This document shows positions 26,933 to 34,449 of a stretch of DNA of 64,000 nt, one piece after another. The notes under the pieces are model-generated. The model searched no databases. It had not been told where the DNA came from and saw only the letters and a list, made by a program, of their open reading frames with translations. The translations under genes and the position numbers were made by a program. This DNA comes from Bacillaceae bacterium JMAK1 (GTDB lineage: Bacteria; Bacillota; Bacilli; Bacillales; Marinococcaceae). The stretch is from the NCBI GenBank assembly GCA_012970285.1, contig JIBW01000002.1, positions 868,001 through 932,000 on the forward strand, given 5' to 3'. Each line of letters opens with the position of its first letter. The first letter of the stretch is position 1.

Positions 26933-27331
26933 CTACAAATCGCGTAATCCGATGCTAATTTCAAGTGCCTCGTTGACTTTTTTCATCATATTGTCATCTA
27001 GATGTGTAATTTTATCCGTTAAGCGCTGTTTATCAATCGTACGTATTTGTTCTAAAAGTACGACGCTATCACGGTCAAATTTGTGCTTGTTCGCATCGAT
27101 TTCTACGTGTGTGGGCAACTTAGCTTTCTTAATCTGTGCAGTGATCGCCGCAACAATAACGGTCGGACTAAACCGATTCCCAATGTCATTTTGTATGACG
27201 AGGACCGGTCTTACCCCCCCTTGCTCTGACCCTACAACTGGAGATAAATCTGCAAAGAAAACATCACCTCTTTTGACGCTTTTCTTTGCAGCTGGATGTT
27301 GGGATTCTTTTTGGTTGCTCACCTCATCCAT
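26933..27331 (-). CDS. ndoA: EndoA/MazF-type endoribonuclease toxin
   Basis: Sequence-specific mRNA endonuclease (EndoA/NdoA, PemK/MazF family), inhibited by the adjacent antitoxin. From [20 protein letters not shown] through [29 protein letters not shown] and [20 protein letters not shown] it is very close to B. subtilis NdoA as I remember it, including the catalytic Arg in GGVRP and Thr in [10 protein letters not shown]. It is about 16 residues longer at the N-terminus. The ATG at 27331 is only three bases from GGAGG; a GTG three codons later (27322) is spaced 12 bases, so the true start may be that. It follows the antitoxin by 12 bases. The usual alr and rsb neighbours are absent. Confidence 0.9.
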   Translation of the reverse strand: MDEVSNQKESQHPAAKKSVKRGDVFFADLSPVVGSEQGGVRPVLVIQNDIGNRFSPTVIVAAITAQIKKAKLPTHVEIDANKHKFDRDSVVLLEQIRTIDKQRLTDKITHLDDNMMKKVNEALEISIGLRDL

Positions 27332-27343
27332 TCACCTCCTTGT

Positions 27344-27610
27344 TTAGTAATGAGAGACCTTTCGAATCGTTTTAATTCGCTCTTGGGCCTCCCATTCACA
27401 GAATGCAAAGGTTTCGGAGAGACCACGATTAATCGCAGCCATTTCCTCATAGCCTTGCTTTAAGTCCTGAATGAGTTGTTCTTTCTTTTTGCGTTCAACG
27501 TATTGTTGAACCATTTTGAAGAACAGTTGATCCTGTTCTTTTTCAGTCAAATGCTTGATCTCACTAAAAAGTTCTTCAGAAAGCGGTATCGCTATTTTCT
27601 CTGAATGCAT
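27344..27610 (-). CDS. Divergent EndoAI/MazE-type antitoxin
   Basis: Antitoxin partner of the EndoA-type ribonuclease. The C-terminal half, LKQGYEEMAAINRGLSE and TFAFCEWEAQE, aligns with the toxin-binding part of B. subtilis NdoAI. The N-terminal half KIAIPLSEELFSEIKHL and QYVERKKKEQ has a ribbon-helix-helix pattern (strand then two helices) but is far from the usual NdoAI sequence and lacks its RSRNELISQAV helix. At 88 residues it is slightly short. The ATG is close (two bases) to AAAAGGA, so the effective ribosome site is uncertain. A TATAAT at 27647-27652 is the likely promoter -10. Confidence 0.8.
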   Translation of the reverse strand: MHSEKIAIPLSEELFSEIKHLTEKEQDQLFFKMVQQYVERKKKEQLIQDLKQGYEEMAAINRGLSETFAFCEWEAQERIKTIRKVSHY

Positions 27611-27803
27611 GATCCTTTTAGCCCCCCAGCCATGTATTCCCTAACTATTATAAGTGAAAGTAGCAATGGAATAAATGCTTTTACACAAGATTTATAGCTA
27701 TATAGTGTAAGGGTGACCGAAATCCATTTCCTTCATGCATATTCAAAACAATCGAAAAGCATACTACCTTTCATAAACTTACTTACAAAAAGGACGTGAA
27801 TTT

Positions 27804-28337
27804 ATGAAAAAGCTGACCAGTTCTTTCCTCCTTCTCGTGCTACTTACTGGTTGCAATCAATATGGACAGGATTTACAGCAAGATTTAGAAGCTCAAAATC
27901 GTGAGCCTTACAATGAAGATCAAGAACCGAATACATTGTATGTAAACCATAAAAACAATAAGCCTGGCGAGGACATCTTAATGTATAGTGATGAACACGG
28001 TCATTATTTAACACAGTTCCATGATCACCTTGAGGCACTATACAGTGCGATGGATCGTTCAGACTTTCAAGACGCCAAAACCCATACGAGAGCATTGTAT
28101 GACCTTACCGAAAAACATGAAGCTGATGCTACACCTGAGGCATTTGAATTAACGAAAGAACTCATCGCTGGAACGAAAACGGACCTTCGTGGTGTCATGA
28201 AAAACATTAAACGTTGTGAAACGTCACGAAAAGGATGCGATCGTGCGCAAATTCATACCGAAAATTTAACCACTTGGCTTGAAGTTATGGAAGACACGTA
28301 CGAAGAGAGCTTATATGATCTAGGAATTACAAATTAA
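27804..28337 (+). CDS. Lipoprotein of unknown function
   Basis: Membrane-anchored lipoprotein: MKKLTSSFLLLVLLTGC is a short type II signal with lipobox LTGC, mature Cys17. The remaining 160 residues are hydrophilic, acidic at first (NEDQEPNT) and then helical with many His, Asp and Glu residues; two further Cys occur near the C-terminus (KRCETSRKGCDRA), which may pair. I do not recognise the family. AAGGACGTG lies about six bases before ATG 27804. It is a single-gene unit convergent with the YhcN/YlaJ-type lipoprotein gene and shares a hairpin terminator with it. A spore or envelope role is possible but unproven. Confidence 0.75.
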   Translation: MKKLTSSFLLLVLLTGCNQYGQDLQQDLEAQNREPYNEDQEPNTLYVNHKNNKPGEDILMYSDEHGHYLTQFHDHLEALYSAMDRSDFQDAKTHTRALYDLTEKHEADATPEAFELTKELIAGTKTDLRGVMKNIKRCETSRKGCDRAQIHTENLTTWLEVMEDTYEESLYDLGITN

Positions 28338-28342
28338 GAAGA

Positions 28343-28385
28343 AGGGCAGTAGATGGTTATTGCAACCATCCATTGCCTCCTTTTT
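28343..28385. terminator. Hairpin between two convergent lipoprotein genes
   Basis: GGCAGTAGATGGTT / AACCATCCATTGCC with two mismatches and CCTTTTT on the plus strand; the minus-strand gene ends inside it. Confidence 0.75.
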
Positions 28386-28962
28386 GAATTTCGTACTCCA
28401 TGTTGTTTAAGAAATCCATAAAGTCTTCTCGGTATTCCGGATGCTCTGCTTTCTCAGCCGCACGAATTCGATTAACGCTTGGTCGGTCGGTAAACAGTTG
28501 ATACCTATGATTGCTACTACTGCCCGAGACGATATCATCGATGGCTTTGTTTAGGTCTCGTTCATTCACCGTGTCACTTTCAAGTCCAATATAGAGAACG
28601 CCACCTAAATTCACGACGTACGCTTCATTTACCGGTCTTAATTGCTCGAGCTTTCGCTTAACGCTTTCTGTTAACTCTTCTTGATCAAACGCTTGACTGT
28701 CGTTGATTTCTTTTGCTTCGTGTTGCAGGGCATATGGGCTGTCGCCGCGTCCCCTATCTTTGAACTTCCCCGTACTGGACGTACTTAAACGGTTTTTATG
28801 CCAGCCATAATCTCTTTGGCTATCATGTTCCATAGAATTTAACTTCAAGTACTCAGGTCGATCAAGCTCAGGATGATTGTTCATCGCAGCTTCATCCGTT
28901 GCATCTGTACATCCCGTCAAAAGCATCGTTAACGTAAGCACACTATACATAATTCTTCGCAT
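28357..28962 (-). CDS. YhcN/YlaJ-family sporulation lipoprotein
   Basis: Lipoprotein with signal MRRIMYSVLTLTMLLTGC (lipobox LTGC, mature Cys18). The middle and C-terminal part shows the YhcN/YlaJ pattern: a spaced amphipathic helix ESVKRKLEQLRPVNEAYVV, a strand GGVLYIGLE, and then NERDLNKAIDDIV, as in proteins of the spore inner membrane or cortex region. The 201-residue length is typical. GGAGG lies twelve bases before the ATG at 28962; an ATG four codons later is an alternative. No clear sigma-F or sigma-G promoter was recognised, so spore-specific timing is inferred from the family only. Confidence 0.8.
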   Translation of the reverse strand: MRRIMYSVLTLTMLLTGCTDATDEAAMNNHPELDRPEYLKLNSMEHDSQRDYGWHKNRLSTSSTGKFKDRGRGDSPYALQHEAKEINDSQAFDQEELTESVKRKLEQLRPVNEAYVVNLGGVLYIGLESDTVNERDLNKAIDDIVSGSSSNHRYQLFTDRPSVNRIRAAEKAEHPEYREDFMDFLNNMEYEIQKGGNGWLQ

Positions 28963-29067
28963 AGACCCTTTGCACCTCCTTACTTGTTATACTTTCTCTT
29001 TTTGTACAGGATTATTGCCGGGAAAAAGAGATAAGCAATCCAGATACAGGATGTTGTAATTTTTCAG

Positions 29068-29096
29068 TTGCATACGAGCCAACCCTTTGTTAGTAT
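29068..29096 (+). promoter_or_regulatory. Sigma-A promoter of the lysine riboswitch-dapA transcript
   Basis: TTGCAT (29068-29073), 17-base spacer, TAGTAT (29091-29096). Transcription would begin near 29103, about 25 bases before the riboswitch core. Confidence 0.7.
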
Positions 29097-29123
29097 GTAG
29101 GTAGTTCAATACAAACTTCTTCT

Positions 29124-29366
29124 GGGAGTAGAGGAGCAATAACCATTAGTACGATTACGGAGGTACGTGAGTGCCTATGAAGTATTCCGAAAGGGGAAAT
29201 TGCCGAAGCTAAAGAGAGCTCACGCTTTTGAAGCTGGTTATACACTGAACAAGTGTATGGCTGTCATATAGCATCTGCTATATGGAGGGCTATCTCACGC
29301 ATGGAGTGCTTTTCTTGTTGAGAAAGGTTACCATGCAACAATGAGTCCTCTCATTGTTGTTTTTTG
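29124..29366 (+). promoter_or_regulatory. Lysine riboswitch (L box) with intrinsic terminator
   Basis: Aptamer 29124-29298 shows the L-box landmarks in order: GGGAGTAGAGGAGC, ACCATTAGTA, CGGAGGTACGTGAG, the nearly invariant GAAAGGGGAAATTGCCGAAG, an inner hairpin TACACT-gaac-AAGTGTA, another TATAGCA-tc-TGCTATA, and the closing GGAGGGCTATCTC. A terminator follows: stem CAACAATGAG (29336-29345) with CTCATTGTTG (29350-29359) and six T. Lysine binding should favour the terminator and stop dapA transcription; this mechanism is known for the class. Confidence 0.95.
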
Positions 29367-29503
29367 TTCGTACAAAATGCTTAGGTAACCGCCCGTTATA
29401 CGGGTTAATACAGCACGAAACATCGAAAAGCACATAATATAGTTGTGTTAAGCCCCTCGTTAAACGCGAAATTCTTATAACAAACATTGAGGGTGATGAG
29501 AAG

Positions 29504-30391
29504 ATGGATTTTGGAAGAATTGCAACAGCAATGGTAACACCATTTAATGAGAACGGTCAGATTGATTTTCAAGCTGTAACGAAACTAGTGAACCATTTAA
29601 TTACAAATGGTAGTGAATCCCTTGTCGTTGCTGGTACAACTGGTGAATCACCAACGTTATCAAGCGATGAGAAGTTAGCGCTTTTTAGACACGTCATTAA
29701 AGTAACAGATGGCCGAGTTCCTGTCGTTGCAGGAACAGGTAGCAACAATACAAATGCTTCAATTGAATTGACACAAGCTGCTGAGGAAGCTGGCGTAGAC
29801 GGCATTATGCTCGTAACTCCGTACTACAACAAACCTTCTCAAGAAGGGATGTACCAGCACTTCAAAGCAATTGCCGAATCAACAGCTCTACCGATTATGC
29901 TTTACAACGTACCTGGTCGTACTGTCGTAAGCCTAGCTCCTGAGACGACGATTCGACTGTCTCATTTGCCAAATGTAGTAGCGATTAAAGAAGCAAGTGG
30001 CGATTTAGATGCTGCTTCCATGATCATCGAGAACTCCCCTGATGGCTTCGAGCTTTACGGTGGAGATGACAGCATGACTTTACCACTTATGAGCATTGGT
30101 GCAAAAGGAGTCGTATCCGTTGCAGCTCATATCATCGGCAAGAACATGCTGCAAATGGTACAACAATTTGAGAACGGTAATACGAAAGTTGCTGCTAAAC
30201 AACACCGTGAACTTCTTCCAATTATGAATGCGATGTTCATGGCACCAAACCCAGTACCAGTTAAAGCGGCGCTTGAGATGCAAGGAATTATTTCAGGAGA
30301 TGTTCGTTTACCAATGATTCGTCTAACAAATGAAGAAAGCCAAGTACTGTATTCAATCTTACAACCGAACGCTACATTTTATGTAAGCTAA
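29504..30391 (+). CDS. dapA: 4-hydroxy-tetrahydrodipicolinate synthase
   Basis: Condenses pyruvate with aspartate semialdehyde, the first committed step to meso-diaminopimelate and lysine. It is a cytosolic TIM-barrel enzyme of 295 residues, normal length. Visible: GTTGESPTL (Thr45/46), the catalytic Tyr134 in LYNVPGRT and the Schiff-base Lys162 in VVAIKEASGD. Start ATG 29504 follows GAGGGTGATG. It stands behind a lysine riboswitch and is followed by a terminator before yidD. In B. subtilis dapA lies in the asd-dapG operon; here it is separate. The supply of dipicolinate precursor for spores also depends on this step. Confidence 0.97.
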   Translation: MDFGRIATAMVTPFNENGQIDFQAVTKLVNHLITNGSESLVVAGTTGESPTLSSDEKLALFRHVIKVTDGRVPVVAGTGSNNTNASIELTQAAEEAGVDGIMLVTPYYNKPSQEGMYQHFKAIAESTALPIMLYNVPGRTVVSLAPETTIRLSHLPNVVAIKEASGDLDAASMIIENSPDGFELYGGDDSMTLPLMSIGAKGVVSVAAHIIGKNMLQMVQQFENGNTKVAAKQHRELLPIMNAMFMAPNPVPVKAALEMQGIISGDVRLPMIRLTNEESQVLYSILQPNATFYVS

Positions 30392-30397
30392 CGCATG

Positions 30398-30421
30398 AAG
30401 GCAACGAAACGTTGCCTTTTT
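30398..30421 (+). terminator. Terminator after dapA
   Basis: AAGGCAAC-gaaac-GTTGCCTTTTTG, eight bases past the dapA stop and before yidD. Confidence 0.85.
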
Positions 30422-30439
30422 GTGTTGATGGAGGCATCC

Positions 30440-30676
30440 ATGTTAAAAAAAATCGTCATTTCCCCTATTCGCTTTTATCAAAAATACATCTCTCCAGCGA
30501 CCCCACCAACGTGCCGATTCCAACCTACATGTTCTCAATACATGTTGGATGCAGTTCTTATTCATGGTGTCTTTAAAGGCGTCACACTCGGAATCATCCG
30601 AATTCTAAAGTGTCACCCCTTCCATAAAGGCGGTTTTGATCCTGTTCCTCCCGAAAAGAAAAAAACGTCTAAATAA
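30440..30676 (+). CDS. yidD: Membrane protein insertion efficiency factor YidD
   Basis: Small membrane-peripheral protein of 78 residues aiding YidC-dependent insertion. The sequence shows the family signature: [32 protein letters not shown] (shown in parts), three conserved Cys (PTCRFQPTC and KCHP) and [12 protein letters not shown] 30440 was chosen because GGAGG lies five bases upstream; an upstream in-frame ATG at 30395 would overlap the dapA terminator. It follows the dapA terminator, so it depends on read-through or a promoter not recognised here. The long palindromic terminator at 30681 ends it. Confidence 0.93.
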   Translation: MLKKIVISPIRFYQKYISPATPPTCRFQPTCSQYMLDAVLIHGVFKGVTLGIIRILKCHPFHKGGFDPVPPEKKKTSK

Positions 30677-30680
30677 CGAT

Positions 30681-30722
30681 ATTGACCCTGAGCTTGTAAA
30701 ATTTTACGAGCTCAGGGTCAAT
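30681..30722. terminator. Long bidirectional terminator between yidD and the doeA homologue
   Basis: Nearly perfect 42-base palindrome: ATTGACCCTGAGCT then GTAAAATTTTAC then AGCTCAGGGTCAAT. It separates convergent genes. Confidence 0.8.
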
Positions 30723-30726
30723 TTGT

Positions 30727-31896
30727 TTAGATCGTCTTTTCATAAACCTGTCTAGGGAAATTCGTGAGCGTTTCTACCCCATCTTCAGTTATAAGCACAG
30801 ACTCTGTAATCTCAACACCAAATTCATCAAACCAAATGCCTGGCATCAAGTGGAACGTCATTCCAGGTTCTAATAGTGAACGATCACCTTTTCGAAAACT
30901 AATCGTATGCTCACCCCAGTCTGGCGGATAACTTAAGCCGATCGAATAACCGAGTCGTGACGCTTTAATAAAGCCATGTCTACCAATGGATTCACGCCAA
31001 ACTTCTTCGACTTGCTCGGCGGTTACACCAGGTTTCATAAAGTTAAGTGTTTCTTCAATTCCTTCAGTCACAACTTTTCCGACATCAATAATTTCTTTTG
31101 GCGCTTTTTTAATCGCCATCGTTCTCGCAAGTGGCGCATGGTACCGTTGATAGCAACCGGCAATCTCAATCGTCAGAAAATCCCCTTCTTTGTATCGTTT
31201 ATCTGTCCACGTCAAATGGGGACTCGCAGTGTTTTTGCCTGTCGGGAGCATTGGCACGATTGACGTGTAATCACCGCCAAATTCAGCTGTCCCGCTCACT
31301 TGTGCGTGATAAATTGCTGCAGCCACATCATTTTCTCGCACACCGACATCGACTTTGTCGTAAGCCGCCTGCATGGCTTTTTCAACAATTTTGGCAGCAC
31401 GACGCATAAACGTAATTTCGGCTGGACTTTTTTGCAAACGCACCCAGTTGACGATTGTACTCGTGTTTTTAAATTCAGCTTCTGGTAATCCGTACGTTAA
31501 ACGTTCATGACACATGGCCGTATAATAAAATGCGTCCATCTCAACGCCTACTTTTCGCTGACCTTGACCAAGATCTGTCAAAATATTGGCGACGAAATCC
31601 ATCGGGTGTTTAATCGACGATTGTACGAACTCATCTGGATACGGAATAATTCTCGTATGGTCGATCCACGTCGTTGTTTTTGCACTATGGGCATCCATTT
31701 CACGTCCGACCCAAATCGGTTCTTCTTCATCAATGAGTACGAGAACGACTTGATGAACGTAGAAACTCCATGCATTGTAACCTGTTAAATAGCACAGGTT
31801 CGAAGGGTTCGAAAGAATGAGCACTTCAACACCGTACTCTAACATTTTTTGCTTCGTCTTATTCATGCGCAGCTGATATTCTTCCCTGGAAAACAT
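30727..31896 (-). CDS. doeA: Ectoine hydrolase homologue (DoeA/EutD, M24 creatinase-like)
   Basis: Probable hydrolase opening ectoine to N-acetyl-diaminobutyrate, from the creatinase-like branch of the M24 fold. Typical DoeA block SYPPDWGEHTISFRKGD is followed by LEPGMTFHLMPGIWFDEFG and an EITES motif. The metal ligands of aminopeptidase P are missing: the usual D-x-G...D-x-T-R-T reads EIAGCYQRYHAPLARTMA, His of GHGIG reads Tyr/Ser, and the EPG...E pair ends in FHLMPG. This agrees with a metal-free creatinase-like enzyme rather than a peptidase. Length 389 fits. AAGGG lies ten bases before ATG 31896. It closes a four-gene cluster with ALDH, hom and a PLP enzyme; DoeB and DoeD are not here. 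A related cyclic substrate is possible. Confidence 0.82.
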   Translation of the reverse strand: MFSREEYQLRMNKTKQKMLEYGVEVLILSNPSNLCYLTGYNAWSFYVHQVVLVLIDEEEPIWVGREMDAHSAKTTTWIDHTRIIPYPDEFVQSSIKHPMDFVANILTDLGQGQRKVGVEMDAFYYTAMCHERLTYGLPEAEFKNTSTIVNWVRLQKSPAEITFMRRAAKIVEKAMQAAYDKVDVGVRENDVAAAIYHAQVSGTAEFGGDYTSIVPMLPTGKNTASPHLTWTDKRYKEGDFLTIEIAGCYQRYHAPLARTMAIKKAPKEIIDVGKVVTEGIEETLNFMKPGVTAEQVEEVWRESIGRHGFIKASRLGYSIGLSYPPDWGEHTISFRKGDRSLLEPGMTFHLMPGIWFDEFGVEITESVLITEDGVETLTNFPRQVYEKTI

Positions 31897-31932
31897 ATAC
31901 CCACAACCCTTCTTTACGACGTTTTAAGTCTG

Positions 31933-33378
31933 CTATTGGTCTTGATCGTTAAAACAAACCACACGTTGCTCAGTCATTTCTAAAATTGCATCATAAACGC
32001 CTTCTCTTCCGACTCCCGATCCTTTTGTGCCGCCAAACGGCATCGCATCAATGCGGAAATCACTACTATCATTAATCATGACGCCCCCAACGTGTAAATC
32101 TCGAATTGTGTTGTGCGCCGTTTGTAATGACTCTGTAAAAACACCCGCTTGCAATCCGTAATTGACTTCATTTGCTAGCATCATCGCTTCATCATATGTT
32201 GCAAACGATTGAATCATCGCAACAGGTCCGAAAATTTCTTCTTGATACAATAGCGAATCTCTTGGTACATTTTGCATGATTGTCGGCTCGACATAATTTC
32301 CATATTTTTTTCCACCTGTTAAAACGGTAGCTCCAGCATCAACCGCTGCATCAATCCATTCAATAACACGGTTTGCTTCACGTTCATTAATTAAAGGTCC
32401 AACATCATCTTGTTCATTTTTTTTATCCCCAAATTGAAGAGCTGCTGTTTCTTGTAAACAATAGTGTGTAAACGCGTCAACAACTTGCTCACTTATGAGC
32501 ATTCGTTGAACACTAAGGCAATTTTGCCCTCCTGCAGCAAACGCCCCAGACACCGCTGCTTTTGCTGCTTTTTTCACATCGGCATCTGCAAAAACGAGAA
32601 ATGGTGAGTTCGCACCGAGTTCCATGCTAATCTTTTTTAGACCAGCATCTTTTGCAAGCTTCTCCCCTGTACGCAGCCCTCCTGTAAAGCTAATGAGCCT
32701 CACTTCAGGATGTTCAACGAGTGGAGGAATGACGTCTTGTCCTCGACCGGTTACAACATTTAATATGTGCTTTGGCAATCCTGCTTCAATAAACTTTCTC
32801 GTTAGCCATAACGCTGATAACGGTGTTTCCGTTGCAGGCTTTAAAATGACCGCGTTGCCTGAAGCAATCGCAGGACCGATTTTGTGAGCAACGAGATTTA
32901 GTGGGTCGTTGAACGGTGTGATCGCACCTACAATCCCAATCGGAAAGCGCATCGTATAGCCGTGCCGATGTTCACTTCCTTCCATTTGATCAAAGTTCAA
33001 CGTCGTTCCACCAATTCTTCTTGCTTCTTCTGCACAAAGCCGTAACGTTTCCGCAGCTCTTCTCGCTTCACGTCTTGCTTCTGAGATTGTCTTCACACCC
33101 TCAGAAGAAATGATTTGCGCGATTTCTTCACGTTCATTCATCATCCGCTCAACAACATTTAACAAAATGTCCATGCGCTGTCTCGTTGACATTTTGCTTG
33201 CAATTTTCAACCCTTTTTTTGCGGATCGTAACGCTTCTTCCATATCGGCTTTCGTTCCCTTAGGTACCGTAGCGATTAACTCATCTGTTGCAGGGTCGTA
33301 AACATTAATCATCTCTTCTTTTTGTTTCCAAATCCCCGAAATAAACATCGCTTGTTCTTGCTTTTTCATTTCAATCAT
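31933..33378 (-). CDS. NAD(P)-dependent aldehyde dehydrogenase (possible aspartate-semialdehyde oxidising)
   Basis: Aldehyde dehydrogenase superfamily member of 481 residues. NAD-fold and active site are intact: TPFNDPLNLVAHK with Asn157, ILKPATETP, FTGG, general base Glu253 in MELGAN and nucleophile Cys287 in GGQNCLSVQR. It resembles lactaldehyde/phosphonoacetaldehyde/semialdehyde dehydrogenases. In ectoine degradation clusters, DoeC oxidises aspartate semialdehyde to aspartate, and the neighbours here (ectoine hydrolase homologue and homoserine dehydrogenase) favour a semialdehyde; substrate is inferred from context. ATG 33378 follows GGAG by eight bases; an in-frame GTG at 33387 lies closer. 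It is 36 bases before doeA and 15 after hom. Confidence 0.85.
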   Translation of the reverse strand: MIEMKKQEQAMFISGIWKQKEEMINVYDPATDELIATVPKGTKADMEEALRSAKKGLKIASKMSTRQRMDILLNVVERMMNEREEIAQIISSEGVKTISEARREARRAAETLRLCAEEARRIGGTTLNFDQMEGSEHRHGYTMRFPIGIVGAITPFNDPLNLVAHKIGPAIASGNAVILKPATETPLSALWLTRKFIEAGLPKHILNVVTGRGQDVIPPLVEHPEVRLISFTGGLRTGEKLAKDAGLKKISMELGANSPFLVFADADVKKAAKAAVSGAFAAGGQNCLSVQRMLISEQVVDAFTHYCLQETAALQFGDKKNEQDDVGPLINEREANRVIEWIDAAVDAGATVLTGGKKYGNYVEPTIMQNVPRDSLLYQEEIFGPVAMIQSFATYDEAMMLANEVNYGLQAGVFTESLQTAHNTIRDLHVGGVMINDSSDFRIDAMPFGGTKGSGVGREGVYDAILEMTEQRVVCFNDQDQ

Positions 33379-33393
33379 TTCAAACACTCCAAT

Positions 33394-34434
33394 CTAACGA
33401 GTAGTCTTTGGCAATGACAGAATATCGACCAGAACGGCAAAACCTGTTTCTGGAATCCCGGCTCCAGCTCCGATGAGCGTAATGTCACCGGACAGGTCAC
33501 ACGAATAGGTAACTGCGTTTGTTGCACCTTCGATTTGTGCTAATGGGTTTCTTTTATCCAACAAAACAGGCTTTACTTCTCCTTTTACGATGCCTTGTTC
33601 ATTTGCAATCGTTCCGAGAAGCTTCCACACTTTTTGCTGCTCATTTGCTCGTTGAATATCTTCTTTTTGTATGTTCGTAATCCCAGTCGTTGGTACGTCT
33701 TCACGAGTAAGATTCGCACCGAGTAACACATTAGCTAATATGACGACTTTCCCTTGAACGTCGTAACCTTCGACGTCATTTGTCGGATCTGCTTCTGCAA
33801 AACCTTTGCTTTTGGCTTCTTGTAAACTTTCTGTATAGCTTTTTCCTGTCGCCATTTCTGTAAGCATATAATTGGTCGTACCGTTAAAAATACCTCGAAT
33901 TTCTGTAATGTCATTTCCTTTTAACGTTTCTAGCGGCATACGAAGTGCCGGCGTTCCACTCATTACTGTTCCTTCAAATAGAAGCGAAACACCGTTTTCA
34001 TCTGCAAGTTGTTTTAGTTCGTTGTATGCTTTTACAATTGGTCCTTTGTTCGTCATCACGACGTGCTTTTTCGCTTGTAATGCGGCTTTTGTATGTGTGA
34101 TTGCAGGCTCTCCAGTAACGACATCTGTAAACGTTAATTCGACGATCACGTCTGCATTCGTTTGTTGGATCGTTTCAACCGCACTTAATCCTGTGATCGT
34201 TCCTTCATGCTTTGGATAGTAGTGTAGCGTACCGTCAACATCTAAGCTTGCTTTTACATCTTGAAGGGAAAGTCCATCATCATGATGGACTGACCCTTTA
34301 TACAAATCAGCGATTGATACGATCGTAATTTTGCGATTGTACCGCTCTTCTAATTGCTGTTTCTTCTGTTCAACGATCGTAAGAAAACCTTGACCGACCC
34401 CGCCAAAACCGATAATGGCTACTTTTTGTTCCAT
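33394..34434 (-). CDS. Homoserine dehydrogenase, short form without ACT domain
   Basis: Interconverts aspartate semialdehyde and homoserine. The N-terminal Rossmann motif is AIIGFGGVGQGF (5-16), the catalytic region has MTNKGPIVKAYNEL, FEGTVMSGTPALR, IFNGTTNYMLTEM, and FAEADPTNDVEGYD with conserved Lys and Asp residues. The chain ends at residue 346 right after the catalytic domain, so the threonine-sensing ACT domain of the usual 430-residue biosynthetic enzyme is missing and feedback inhibition is unlikely. GGAG precedes ATG 34434. It lies between an ALDH and a Cys/Met-type PLP enzyme. A dedicated thrC/thrB context is absent, suggesting a non-standard role, for example disposal of aspartate semialdehyde. 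Confidence 0.9.
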   Translation of the reverse strand: MEQKVAIIGFGGVGQGFLTIVEQKKQQLEERYNRKITIVSIADLYKGSVHHDDGLSLQDVKASLDVDGTLHYYPKHEGTITGLSAVETIQQTNADVIVELTFTDVVTGEPAITHTKAALQAKKHVVMTNKGPIVKAYNELKQLADENGVSLLFEGTVMSGTPALRMPLETLKGNDITEIRGIFNGTTNYMLTEMATGKSYTESLQEAKSKGFAEADPTNDVEGYDVQGKVVILANVLLGANLTREDVPTTGITNIQKEDIQRANEQQKVWKLLGTIANEQGIVKGEVKPVLLDKRNPLAQIEGATNAVTYSCDLSGDITLIGAGAGIPETGFAVLVDILSLPKTTR

Positions 34435-34449
34435 CTACGACACTCCAAT

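Noticed and set aside
26952-27347. A 131-codon plus-strand frame covering the toxin gene
   Set aside because: It is the antisense shadow of the conserved EndoA-type toxin.
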